Assembly: GCA_937123825.1 (NCBI GenBank)
Contig: CAKZKQ010000117.1
Coordinates: 1-64,000, forward strand
Origin: an uncultured Pseudomonadota bacterium
GTDB taxonomy: Bacteria; Myxococcota_A; Bradymonadia; Bradymonadales; GCA-2716585
Reading direction: 5' to 3'
DNA length: 64,000 nucleotides
In this document: positions 29,392 to 38,096 of the stretch, one piece after another
Layout: each line of letters opens with the position of its first letter
How positions within the stretch are numbered: position 1 is the stretch's first letter
Made by a program: the position numbers and the translations under genes
Notes under the pieces: model-generated
Told to the model about the DNA's origin: nothing
The model's database searches: none
What the model saw: only the letters and a program-made list of their open reading frames with translations

Positions 29392-29873
29392 TACTGTCGA
29401 CCTTGTTTTTCGACCACGGGGAACTGATCGTGGTTCATGGACAGGGCGTTGTGGCTCCAGGGGCGAGCCTTTTGGGGCCTTTGCAGGCCCATGTCGGCGC
29501 CAAAGATGTCCAAAAATGCCTGAAGCCGGTCAATCCGGTCCTGCTGGGCGTCCTCCATGCCGAGGATGCGCTCCACCAGGAGGTTGGGGGAGATGGCGGG
29601 GATTTTAATGGGCCACAGACGGTGGTGACGGCGAGTGAGTCGCTGGGCAAAATGAAGATCAAGCCCGTCGCCATCGATGAGCGCACCAAGCTGGCGGCAA
29701 AGCGCCATGCCCTGGTCGTCCGGGGGTTCTGGGGTGTTTTGCCAGGACCAGGCTTGTCCCAGCAGCGCCCGTGCGCGTTTTCGGTCCGCGCGCGGGATGG
29801 AGCCGCCCTTGAGGGCCGCAGCCACGCCGGCCGCCTCTTGCTCCACAGCTTGTTGCAGCCAGTCGCCGCTCAT
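29391..29873 (-). CDS. Hypothetical protein coupled to the FAD/Fe-S dehydrogenase
   Basis: The 160-residue protein has no recognised family. It is helical and moderately charged, without signal peptide or membrane segment. Support for coding is the TAATG overlap with the downstream dehydrogenase gene and the same direction; the longer opposite-strand frame here has a non-protein-like composition. It might act as a small accessory factor for the dehydrogenase, but nothing in the sequence proves it. Confidence 0.5.
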   Translation of the reverse strand: MSGDWLQQAVEQEAAGVAAALKGGSIPRADRKRARALLGQAWSWQNTPEPPDDQGMALCRQLGALIDGDGLDLHFAQRLTRRHHRLWPIKIPAISPNLLVERILGMEDAQQDRIDRLQAFLDIFGADMGLQRPQKARPWSHNALSMNHDQFPVVEKQGRQ

Positions 29874-30328
29874 GGATTCGCTTCTTTTCCAGCCCTGGGG
29901 GACATCCCCAGGTTCAGACGCGGTCCTGGCCGCGCCTTGTCAAAGGTGCGTCCCCAACGGCAAAAGTCCATCGCGCGCAGCCTTTCCCCACGTTTTACAG
30001 TGTTCACACCCCCCGGTCCAGACCGCCCTGTTCGCTGGATGCAATGGGGGTTCATGGAGGAGCGCACAGCTCAAACAGCGGGCCGTGATTTATGGCTCTT
30101 GGGCTGGCGTGATGATGGATTGTGCCGAGGCCAGGAGCGTATCACGGGCTTTGAGGCCTTGGTAGCAAGGGCAAACTCGGGTGCCAATGCAGTTTGGGGC
30201 GGCGCTTGTGTATCTGAATGGAGGTCTTTTGAGTTTTTGAGGCTGATGGTGCGTTGGGCGCGCTTTGCTGAGTTGTTGCGCAGACCCACGTTCATGTTCT
30301 GCTGATCTCGTCGTCGGACACCCATCAT
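29874..30328. other. Intergenic region, no gene recognised
   Basis: This lies between two minus-strand genes: upstream of the 160-residue gene, downstream of the lipoprotein at 30.3 kb. GC content falls gradually towards 30300. No convincing terminator, repeat or coding region was seen. Confidence 0.45.
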
Positions 30329-31087
30329 TCAGTTTTCAAACTCGTCGCCGCCGGGTTCATCTTCGGGTTCAGGACTTGGACGAGACTCGCGCAATGGGCA
30401 TTCCTCATGGCGAGCAAACTCTGTGTCGAGCAACTCCAACATTTCGCGGTCAACCTCGCGTTGGCAGAATTCATCATAGTCCCTCAAAGCGGCTTGGACC
30501 TCCTGAGAGAGTTCTTCAAAGGAGCTGGGGAGTTGGACGATGATCCTATCGTTTACGGCGAAGGGTTCAAGCGAACGTTCGTCGATGGGCAGGCAATTGA
30601 TGATCCAGTGCTTTCCTCCCACAATACGAACAGAAGCCAAGAATGATTCGCTGTGCTGAGCACAATATGAAAGCCGATCGCTCCCAAGAGGTGCGACAAA
30701 GGGGACTGTTTTGGGCAATTTCTGGCCACCTGCAACAGCCAGCACTTCTCCGTCAAAGTTATATGTGTTGTAGAAAGCATTTCCAAAAGTGCAGCCATCC
30801 TCATATCCGATACGTTCAACAACACCAGGGCGGACAAGAGCAACGGTATGGGCAATGCCGGAGAGAGCACAAGAGTCCATGATGCTCTCGCATTTGCCTT
30901 CGCAATCGGCATCCTCCCCAGGCCCGAGGGTGTATTTGAAGTGCGGCGCTCCAGTGAAGTTCTGGCCCGCTTCGATGAAGTCGGGGCGCGGCAATTCTTG
31001 GATTTGTTCGCCTTGTTCGGAAGAGCAGGCGGTCAGCGCCAGTGTGAGACCCGTCAAGGTGGCCAGCATGTGTTTAGAGTATGGCAT
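30329..31087 (-). CDS. Lipoprotein of unknown function, AT-richer than neighbours
   Basis: The 252-residue protein has a lipoprotein signal (TLTGLTLALTACSS). Six Cys occur in the mature part (CEGKCESIMDSC, GCTF, YCAQ, INC) and could form disulfides. The C-terminal tail is acidic (EPEDEPGGDEFEN). No known domain recognised. GAGG precedes the ATG. Its DNA is visibly less GC-rich than the flanking genes and uses A/T-ending codons more freely, which hints at more recent acquisition or relaxed selection. Confidence 0.75.
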   Translation of the reverse strand: MPYSKHMLATLTGLTLALTACSSEQGEQIQELPRPDFIEAGQNFTGAPHFKYTLGPGEDADCEGKCESIMDSCALSGIAHTVALVRPGVVERIGYEDGCTFGNAFYNTYNFDGEVLAVAGGQKLPKTVPFVAPLGSDRLSYCAQHSESFLASVRIVGGKHWIINCLPIDERSLEPFAVNDRIIVQLPSSFEELSQEVQAALRDYDEFCQREVDREMLELLDTEFARHEECPLRESRPSPEPEDEPGGDEFEN

Positions 31088-31360
31088 GGTGTGGTCCTCT
31101 TCGGTTTAGTGATATGCAGATAAGAGAACCTGATGCTGTCCGCTCAAATGATAGCTATGACCGAATGGTTTATCCAGCATTGTTTTTTGAAACCCGTATG
31201 GTTTTACCATGGCTGGATTTATCCCTTCACCTGCATTTGAGGACATGCAGGGCACACCTGTGCAAAGGGAGTTTGTGTGATGAATGGGTGATGGAGGGGT
31301 GAGGCGGTGGCGGGCTTGGAGGGTTGCCTTGGGGGTGGGCCACCGCCTTGTGGGTGAGAA

Positions 31361-33463
31361 CTATTTCTTCTTCTTCTTCTTTTTGCCGTCGTCTTTTTTG
31401 GGCTTCAGGTCGCGGGGGGCGGGTTTGCCTTGTCGGCGCCACTCATCGACGGTCTTTTTGGGAACCTGGGGGACCCAGTGAGGGCGCAGGTCGCCGGAGC
31501 CCCAGCGCACGCGCTCGACCACGGGCAGTTCAAAGCGCAGCGCCGCGCGGTCGTACTTGTAGGGGTCTGCGAAGAAGACAACCCGGCCCGACTCGTTGAT
31601 CTCGGCGGTGCGGTAGACGGTCATCAGCGGGATGGGTTTCTCCAGGGGGAAGCCCCACTGCTTGTGCTCGGCCTTGTAGGCCTTGTCGACCTCGACCATG
31701 TCCTGGCCGTCGCGCTCCAGCAGCCAGCGGGCAAACTTGGGCGCCTCATCGACGCGGATGCAGCCGTGGCTGAAGGTCCGGTGGTCTTTCTTAAAGAGCC
31801 ACGGGTCGTTGGTGTCATGAAGGAAGATCGCCTTGGACTCGGTCAGCATGAACTTCACCTTGCCCAGCACGTTAAACTCGCCGGGACCCTGGATGTAGAT
31901 CGTCTTGCCGCCGCGCTCGATCTTCTCGATGTTGTTCTCCTTCATGTAGTTGGGGTTCTTCTTCATCGCCCCGACCAACTCGCCCTTGTAGACGCGCGAG
32001 GGCAGGATCCAGCTCGGGTTGACGTGGATGTTGTAAAGCTCAGTGGTCAACAGCGGGGTGCGGTTGATGTGACCCTGGATGAGCTTGTGTTTGTCGTCGT
32101 CGAGCTTGTTGGTGCCGATGATGACCCGCTGCTTGCGGATGACGTTGTCGTCCTGCAAGACCGACATTTCAAAGGCCGGCAGGTTGACCCGGATGTAGAA
32201 GTCGCCCAGGTGACCGGTGGGGCGCTCGCGGATGCGGTGCAGGTTCAGGCGGATGGTCTCGGCGCGGCGCTCCATGGAGACGTTGATGCTGCGCATGGTC
32301 TTGGCGTCGGCCCAGCCGGTGGGCTCCATGGCGTGGTCGCGCTGGTACTGCTTGACGGCCTCGATGGTGGTGGTGCCGTAGATGTCGTCGGGGCTGTGGT
32401 TGAAGTAACCCTCGCACTTGAGGCGCTCTTGGAGTTTGCCGACCTCGGGGCTGGGGCGAGTGCCTTTGGTGAAGACCCACTTGTCTGGGAGGACGGGGCA
32501 GCCCTTGGCGGCCAGGTCGCGGTAGCGCTTGTAGGCCTTGAGCATGGGCTCATACTGGGAGTCGTCGGGCTCAAGGGCCTTGAGGGCGGCGACCTTGTCG
32601 GGGGCCTGGTAGATCTCTTTGAGGGCGGGCAGGACCTGCTTTTCGAACTTGGTGATGTGGCGCAGGCGCCGGTTTTTGTTCTTGCGGGTCTTGCGCGGCA
32701 CCGTCTCAAAGGGGCCAACGTACTTGAGGAACTTGAAGTCCAGCACGATCTGCAGCAGCGCCTGGGTCAGGGCGACCTCCAGGCCAGCGGCGGTGTCTTT
32801 GTGGTTGGCGGCCTCGGCCGACGCGGCCTTGAGCTTGGGCACGATGGCGTCGATGTCGGCCTGGGTGGGCATGCCCCCGGCGGCTTCCAGCGTCCGGGTG
32901 GCCACGTCTTTGTTCCAGATGGGGGATTCCAGCAGGTCAAAGACGGCCTTTTGGGCGCCCTTGGCCGAGCGCGACTCCGAGAGGTTGACCTTGGAGTACC
33001 AGGATTCGGTCTGGGACTTCAGAAAGCCGATCTCGTAGAGTTTGGGGTTGAGGCCGTGGTCTTCGAGCTGGTCAAGGCGCTCCAGGACGGCCTTGCCAAG
33101 GGGCGTGATGAAGCCATTGCAGACCATCTGGCAGGGGCCGACCATCTTGTGGATCTGGCGCCGCAGGTCTTTGAGCTCTTCGGAGCGCTCAATGGCGGCC
33201 CCCAGCACTCCGTCCACTTCCTGACCCTCGATGTGGGGCCGGGCAGGTGGGTTGATGGCGGCCTGATGCTGCTCAAGGATCTTGAGGGCAGCTTCGACGC
33301 CGGGATCAACCGGCTTGGCGGGCTCGGCCTTGGCGGCCTCGTCATCGTCGCTGCCGCAGCCGGTGTTGGTGGCGGCAAAGGCGGCGCAGAGCAGCAGCGC
33401 CGCAGCGATCCGTGCGATGGTGTTTGAGAACAGGCTCGAGTCTGACAGCGTCTTCTTATCCAT
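31361..33463 (-). CDS. L,D-transpeptidase (YcbB/LdtD-like) lipoprotein
   Basis: The 700-residue protein has a lipoprotein signal (FAATNTGCGS). A long N-terminal helical scaffold follows (about residues 40-330), then a peptidoglycan-binding PGB1-like domain (LQERLKCEGYFNHSPDDIYG, VKQYQRDHAM). The YkuD catalytic domain reads IFLHDTNDPWLFKKDHRTFSHGCIRVDEAP, with nucleophile Cys in SHGCIRV. YcbB-type enzymes form 3-3 cross-links or attach proteins to peptidoglycan. AGGAGG lies 9 nt before the ATG. Unusual: a strongly basic C-terminal tail ending in seven Lys, which could bind anionic cell-wall or surface polymers. Confidence 0.9.
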   Translation of the reverse strand: MDKKTLSDSSLFSNTIARIAAALLLCAAFAATNTGCGSDDDEAAKAEPAKPVDPGVEAALKILEQHQAAINPPARPHIEGQEVDGVLGAAIERSEELKDLRRQIHKMVGPCQMVCNGFITPLGKAVLERLDQLEDHGLNPKLYEIGFLKSQTESWYSKVNLSESRSAKGAQKAVFDLLESPIWNKDVATRTLEAAGGMPTQADIDAIVPKLKAASAEAANHKDTAAGLEVALTQALLQIVLDFKFLKYVGPFETVPRKTRKNKNRRLRHITKFEKQVLPALKEIYQAPDKVAALKALEPDDSQYEPMLKAYKRYRDLAAKGCPVLPDKWVFTKGTRPSPEVGKLQERLKCEGYFNHSPDDIYGTTTIEAVKQYQRDHAMEPTGWADAKTMRSINVSMERRAETIRLNLHRIRERPTGHLGDFYIRVNLPAFEMSVLQDDNVIRKQRVIIGTNKLDDDKHKLIQGHINRTPLLTTELYNIHVNPSWILPSRVYKGELVGAMKKNPNYMKENNIEKIERGGKTIYIQGPGEFNVLGKVKFMLTESKAIFLHDTNDPWLFKKDHRTFSHGCIRVDEAPKFARWLLERDGQDMVEVDKAYKAEHKQWGFPLEKPIPLMTVYRTAEINESGRVVFFADPYKYDRAALRFELPVVERVRWGSGDLRPHWVPQVPKKTVDEWRRQGKPAPRDLKPKKDDGKKKKKKK

Positions 33464-33515
33464 GAAGACAGACCTCCTGGCGACCGGGTGGTGGGCAACG
33501 CCAGGAGAGGTGCAG

Positions 33516-34394
33516 TCACCCCTGACGGTTGCGCATGACCCGCGAGAACAATGTGCGTCCGCGCTTCACTCCCGCGATGCCCAATCGCACCGCGCGCTCG
33601 GCGGGAGTCTCCCGAACCCGATCTTCGGGCGGTGGGAGCATGCGGGTTGCGCGCGTCTCCGCCGCAGCCGCCGAGTCTTTGTAGAACCCCGATGGGGGGG
33701 CGCTGCGAAGCTGCTCCAGAAGGTCGTCCTTCTCAAAGCGGTAACACAGCACCAGGGCCCCTTTGCGAATGTCCACGTCGTGGATGTTGAGGTAGGACAT
33801 GGGCTTGAGGGTCACATGTCCCACCGGCGCTTCGCGGGCCACCAGGGATTTGATCGCATCCACGCTGGACAAGTCAACATGCAGGCGACCGTGTTCGTAA
33901 CGAACGTTTTGCGGAAACCGGTCGCGGACCAGTTTCAGCAGCGTCGGGGTGTGCAAAATGGTCGTCAGCAGCGCTTTGGCCATGGGCGACAGGCGCCGGC
34001 GGCCCACGCTGCCTTCATCGATCTGCAAACCCCCACGGGGGCGCAATAGCAGAAATTGGTTGGTTGGGTCCAGTCTGAGACGTTCCAGATCGAACTTCTG
34101 TTTGACTCTGGGCCGCAACGGCAACCCCTGCGCGCGAAGATCCAACTGAATCCCCAGCTCAAAGAATCCCGACTGACACAAAAGTGTCACGCCCGCCAGC
34201 GGCAACGGCAACGGCAGCGAGGAGAGCAGGCGATTGAGCATCTGCTCGGGGATCGCCAGCTCCTGGTCTTCGAAGCTTTTGATGGAGTTTGCCGAGAGGA
34301 TATCGGCCAGAAGGATCGGCGGCTGGATCATGGGCAGGGGCCTCGCCATGCTGGCGTGGGGCTTGCCGATCCCCAAAGGATCGGGGTAGACCAC
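33516..34394 (-). CDS. Hypothetical protein (~290 aa)
   Basis: No known family is recognised. The protein has a Leu/Pro-rich stretch (LLSSLPLPLPLAGVTLLCQSGFFELGIQLDLRA), a beta-rich middle (ATTILHTPTLLKLVRDRFPQNV, LHVDLSSVDAIKSL, GHVTLKPMSYLNIHDVDIRKG) and a basic Arg-rich end. The layout is somewhat like lipid-binding or LmeA-type beta domains, but this is only an impression. Starts at 34394 (GTG), 34349 or 34331 (ATG) are possible; GAGG lies before 34331. It is upstream of, and parallel to, the L,D-transpeptidase with a 52-bp gap, so a shared transcript is possible. Confidence 0.65.
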   Translation of the reverse strand: MVYPDPLGIGKPHASMARPLPMIQPPILLADILSANSIKSFEDQELAIPEQMLNRLLSSLPLPLPLAGVTLLCQSGFFELGIQLDLRAQGLPLRPRVKQKFDLERLRLDPTNQFLLLRPRGGLQIDEGSVGRRRLSPMAKALLTTILHTPTLLKLVRDRFPQNVRYEHGRLHVDLSSVDAIKSLVAREAPVGHVTLKPMSYLNIHDVDIRKGALVLCYRFEKDDLLEQLRSAPPSGFYKDSAAAAETRATRMLPPPEDRVRETPAERAVRLGIAGVKRGRTLFSRVMRNRQG

Positions 34395-34525
34395 GCTCTG
34401 TCTTTGCTCACACCATACTTAGTTTTACATCCTTCAGGGGCCTCGGTCCAGACTGGTCGGTCCAGCCGACGCCCCATCGGCAAAGTTTTCACTCCCCACA
34501 GCGGTCCAAGCCCGCCGCAGCAGCG

Positions 34526-34542
34526 TTGCAAACACGCCCTAG
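34526..34542 (-). repeat. Single arm of the GGGCGTGTTTG repeat
   Basis: On the minus strand this reads CTAGGGCGTGTTTGCAA, identical at 16 of 17 positions to 3783-3799. Here too the TAG is the stop codon of the gene that ends (34539-34541), so the same sequence terminates two unrelated genes. No partner arm is seen nearby. Confidence 0.6.
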
Positions 34543-36890
34543 GGCAGATCGCGGCCCACCGAGGTCATCCTGGGATCGTGCCAGGTCGAGTCGTTCTCGG
34601 CGCCAATCCGAGAATAGTTGTCCTCGTCCCCGCCCAGATCCAAAAAGCAGGACGCGGGGTCCTTGCCCTGGGGCTGCTCGCGAGACCATCCCTGATTGGA
34701 GTTGATGCTGTTGCCGTAGCGATCGGTGCCATCAAGATCGACCATGATGCCCACCCCGGCCTCTTGCACCCCTGTGCCTTGCGACTCCTGTATGGCCCGG
34801 TACGTGTCATCGCCGGCAAAGTCCAGCAGCATCGCTGCGGAGTTGTCCAACCCGTGGCCCTGGGCGTGGTCGACGCTCAAGCCGTAGTTGTCGTCCCCTT
34901 CAAAGTCCATCACAAAGGCCACGCCGATGTGGTGGGCCGAGCCAAGGGTGTAATCCCAACCCCTATACTTGGCCGCGCCAGCCAGATCCACCACCGCGCC
35001 CAGGCCCCAGAAATACCCCACGCCCAGCCCAAAGGCGTCGGCGTCCAGATACTCGTCGTCGCCCGCGCCATCAAAAATCACCCCAATCCCGCCGCCGTGC
35101 GCCGTCTCAGAGACCAACCCCGCAAAGAAACCCACGCCCACACCCTGCGAAAACGCCAGATAGCCGTGGTCGGGGTAACCCTCGTCAAACCACTTGTTGC
35201 GGTAGAAGTCGTTGATGACATAGTCCCGGTGCACGATCTGGTAGACGTCGTCTCCGTCGCCGTCCACAAGCCAGCCGATGCCCTGCCGGGCGCCCATGCC
35301 CTGACCGCCCAGCGTCACCTCTCGCAGGTCCGAGCCCGAGCCATCGACCAGCAGGCCGCTGCCAAAGATGCCCACGCCCTGCGTGTGCGTCTGGCTCAAA
35401 TACTGATCGTCCCCGCTGGTGTCGTAGAGGATCCCCACCCCGGCGTAGCCCATGCCCTGGCCAAAGTGGGCGGTGCGGTAGACGTCGTCGCCGCCCAGAT
35501 CCGCCACGCCCGCCACGCCGTAAAACGCCGCGCCGCAGCTCCACAAGGTCTCGTCGCCCCCGTAAGCGTCGTTTCCCGACACATCCACCACCCAGGAGAG
35601 CGGGCCGCCGTCAAAGGTGTTGGCCACCTGCTGGCCGTACGTGTCCGCGCCGCCCAGATCAATCAAAAGCGCCGCGCCCTCTTCATGGACATCATCGCCA
35701 GCCCCCGACACCACCACGCGGCCCACCCCCGGCAGGTCCAACTCAAGAAGCACGCCCTCAAGCGCTTTGGGTGCCTGTCCCAGGCCCCATCGGGCGCGGT
35801 CAACGGCGCTGGCCATCCGCCACGCTGCCTGCAGGTGCCCGCTGTGAAGCTCGGCGGGGGGATCTTCGGTGAGTCGGTCCACCAGGCGGCCAAAGCGGTC
35901 AAAGCTGGGGCCGACCTCTTCGATGATCGCGGCCACCTCAGCGCGCTCCGAGTCCCGATCCACGCCCGTGTTGGCCGCCTCGATCTCCTGCGACGCCGCC
36001 GCAGCCGCCGCCACCAACTCCGCCAACGCCTGACGCAGCGCCGTTGGCCACGCCGCGACCTCCTGCGCCAACGCCTCGCGCTCCGGCACCGACTGACCCG
36101 AAGCTCCGTACACCGCGTCGAGCGCGTCCATCAGCGGGGTCTGTGAGAGCGGGTCAAAAGCGCGCGGCGGCATCTCAAAGACCTCCTCCTGGCGCCAGAG
36201 GCCCACCTGGGAGACGTTCTGCGCCAGACTCCCACACCCGCCCAGAGCCGCTCTGGCCCGCACCTGAAGGTCCGCCGGGCCGCCAAGCGGGTCCTGCAAC
36301 CGATCCACCACCGGGCTCATCGTGCCCACGTCGGCCTGATAGGCCAGCTCGCCGTTGACCCGTTTGGGCTGGGCGATGTCGTCCAGACCGATGCCGATGG
36401 TGGCAAAGGCGTCGTTGATCTCTTCGTGGATTTGGGGATAGCGCTCGTCCACGAGGTCCAGGTTCTGGAGCGCGGGCTGCACAAAGACCGCCATCGTGTC
36501 CCCAATGTTGTCCTCTATAACGGGCTGCGCCCTGATGAAGGTTTGACCGGGTGAGACGCCTTCAAGGTCGAGAGCGAATTGATGGGTGGTGCCTTCGGGT
36601 GTGGCATCCAGAGGAGATTGAGCAAGGGGCTGCGCAAAGGCTTCAAAGCTTTGTCCGTCCTGTGACCATGATGCAGACACCTCCACCGAGGTGGCCTCTG
36701 AGGCAAAGAGCCGCAGCGTGACGGTCAAAGCGTCGCCGTTGTTGTGGACGCTCTCCATCAGCAACGCCACATCAACCTGGGCCTCTGGCTCCATCTGAAC
36801 GGGGGGCTCGGTCTCTGAGGCGGAGTTGTCGCATCCCTGCGCGATCAGGGCGCCCAGCGCCAAACCCATCACCAGACATCTGCTCTTCAT
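34539..36890 (-). CDS. Lipoprotein with GDDxY/GDDxYxG beta repeats
   Basis: Start at 36890 (AGGAGG upstream) gives a lipoprotein signal (LGALIAQGCDNS). The N-terminal ~200 residues are beta-rich. A helical region follows, then about 350 residues of repeats of the form D-G-G-D-D-x-Y or G-D-D-x-Y with Gly spacing (LGGDDVYR, TSGDDQYLS, DGDGDDVYQ, GAGDDEYLD, EGDDNYG, AGDDTYRA, LDGTDRYGN). This pattern resembles calcium-binding beta-roll-like or parallel beta-helix proteins. It is probably a large surface lipoprotein with ladder-like folds. Function and ligand are unknown. Its stop codon lies inside a repeat shared with 3783-3799. Confidence 0.8.
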   Translation of the reverse strand: MKSRCLVMGLALGALIAQGCDNSASETEPPVQMEPEAQVDVALLMESVHNNGDALTVTLRLFASEATSVEVSASWSQDGQSFEAFAQPLAQSPLDATPEGTTHQFALDLEGVSPGQTFIRAQPVIEDNIGDTMAVFVQPALQNLDLVDERYPQIHEEINDAFATIGIGLDDIAQPKRVNGELAYQADVGTMSPVVDRLQDPLGGPADLQVRARAALGGCGSLAQNVSQVGLWRQEEVFEMPPRAFDPLSQTPLMDALDAVYGASGQSVPEREALAQEVAAWPTALRQALAELVAAAAAASQEIEAANTGVDRDSERAEVAAIIEEVGPSFDRFGRLVDRLTEDPPAELHSGHLQAAWRMASAVDRARWGLGQAPKALEGVLLELDLPGVGRVVVSGAGDDVHEEGAALLIDLGGADTYGQQVANTFDGGPLSWVVDVSGNDAYGGDETLWSCGAAFYGVAGVADLGGDDVYRTAHFGQGMGYAGVGILYDTSGDDQYLSQTHTQGVGIFGSGLLVDGSGSDLREVTLGGQGMGARQGIGWLVDGDGDDVYQIVHRDYVINDFYRNKWFDEGYPDHGYLAFSQGVGVGFFAGLVSETAHGGGIGVIFDGAGDDEYLDADAFGLGVGYFWGLGAVVDLAGAAKYRGWDYTLGSAHHIGVAFVMDFEGDDNYGLSVDHAQGHGLDNSAAMLLDFAGDDTYRAIQESQGTGVQEAGVGIMVDLDGTDRYGNSINSNQGWSREQPQGKDPASCFLDLGGDEDNYSRIGAENDSTWHDPRMTSVGRDLP

Positions 36891-37025
36891 TCGCCAGCCT
36901 CCTCTTGTGGACAAGGTCGATACCAAGAGTACTCGCTGGCGTTCAATGCTTCCACTGCCGGTGGTGGGCCTTGGCGGCTTTGAAGATGATGGGGCGCCTA
37001 GCTGCGGTGTGTTGGGCTGCAATAC

Positions 37026-37973
37026 TCAAAGCACAATGATCGATTTGCCCCTGGCGTGGCCCTGGCCTTGAGCGCGCATCGCGCTGGGGACCTCCGACAG
37101 GGTGTAGCGGCGGTCGATCACCGGCTCGATCTGGCCCGCTTCGGCCATGTGCCGCAAGACGTCCAGATCGGCCGCCGTGGGTTTGGCGGCAAAGAGCACG
37201 ACCTTGCCCGGGCCTGGAATGAAAGAGGCCAGCAGCGACTTCAGCGACCACCCCATGCGTCCCACCGACGAGACATAGACGCCCCCAGGGGCCAGAATCC
37301 GGCGGCAGGCGCCGATGGAGGCGGTCCCAACCAGATCAAAGATGGCGTCGTATCGTGCGCTGGTCTGCGAAAAGTCCTCCTGGGTGTAGTCCACCACGTG
37401 GGCCGCGCCGAGGGCGCGCACCATGTCCACGTTTCGGGTGCTGCACACCGCTGTCACCTCGGCCCCAAACGCCCTGGCGATCTGCACCGCGAAGGTGCCC
37501 ACGCCCCCCGAGGCCCCGTTGATCAAGACCTTGTCGCCGGGTTTGACCCCGGCTTTGTCGCGCAGCCCCTGCAAAGCCGTGATGGCGGCCACGGGAAAGG
37601 CGGCGCTCATTTCAAAGCTCATATTGGCGGGTTTGTATGCCAGACGCCGCTCAGAGACGCAGACGTACTCGGCGTACGTCCGGTTGGCCTCTCCGTACAC
37701 CGCGTCGCCGACCTTGAAGCGCGTTGCGCCTGCGCCGACCGCCTCAACGATCCCGGCCACATCCATGCCCAACACGGCGTGTTTGGGTCGCTGGAACCCA
37801 AGGACAAGCCGTGAAGCGTAGGGCTGGCCCGTCATCATGACGTGGTCCCCGTAATTGACCGAGCTGCCGCGCACTTTGATCAACACTTCGCCGTGCCCCG
37901 GCGTCGGCTTGCCGATTTCCCGCAGCGCCAGCACATCTGCGAGGCCATATCTGTCTTGAACGATCGCTTTCAT
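37026..37973 (-). CDS. Zinc-independent MDR oxidoreductase (quinone-reductase-like)
   Basis: The 315-residue protein is a medium-chain dehydrogenase/reductase. It has an N-terminal GroES-like part with GMDVAGIVEAVG, VGDAVYGE and NYGDHVMMTG, and a Rossmann domain with INGASGGVGTFAVQIA for NAD(P)H. The catalytic zinc ligands of alcohol dehydrogenases are missing, so it belongs with quinone oxidoreductase/enoyl-type reductases. The exact substrate is unknown. GGAGG precedes the ATG. It is divergent from a LysR regulator with a 123-bp promoter gap, the usual arrangement for control by that regulator. Confidence 0.9.
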   Translation of the reverse strand: MKAIVQDRYGLADVLALREIGKPTPGHGEVLIKVRGSSVNYGDHVMMTGQPYASRLVLGFQRPKHAVLGMDVAGIVEAVGAGATRFKVGDAVYGEANRTYAEYVCVSERRLAYKPANMSFEMSAAFPVAAITALQGLRDKAGVKPGDKVLINGASGGVGTFAVQIARAFGAEVTAVCSTRNVDMVRALGAAHVVDYTQEDFSQTSARYDAIFDLVGTASIGACRRILAPGGVYVSSVGRMGWSLKSLLASFIPGPGKVVLFAAKPTAADLDVLRHMAEAGQIEPVIDRRYTLSEVPSAMRAQGQGHARGKSIIVL

Positions 37974-38055
37974 GGTTCATCCCTCCGTTTTGGAATGGGT
38001 CCTTGGTTGACAAGGCCAAGGTAGGATTACAAAAACGTTCAAGGAAGAGGCAGTT

Positions 38056-38074
38056 TTGAGCATTGATTGTGCAA
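38056..38074. promoter_or_regulatory. Candidate LysR operator between MDR and LysR genes
   Basis: TTGAGCA-TTGAT-TGTGCAA is a partial inverted repeat (5 of 7 positions) containing a T-N11-A frame, the form expected for LysR-type sites. It lies in the divergent promoter gap, 22 bp before the LysR start. Proposed from pattern only. Confidence 0.4.
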
Positions 38075-38096
38075 AAATGCAGATTGAGGCTTTGGC

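Noticed and set aside
29403-30305. 300-codon plus-strand frame
   Set aside because: It overlaps the minus-strand gene coupled to the dehydrogenase and has no family match or signal; likely spurious.
31303-31347. GGCGGTGG/CCACCGCC hairpin after the L,D-transpeptidase
   Set aside because: Loop of 29 nt and no T-run on the minus strand; too weak to call a terminator.
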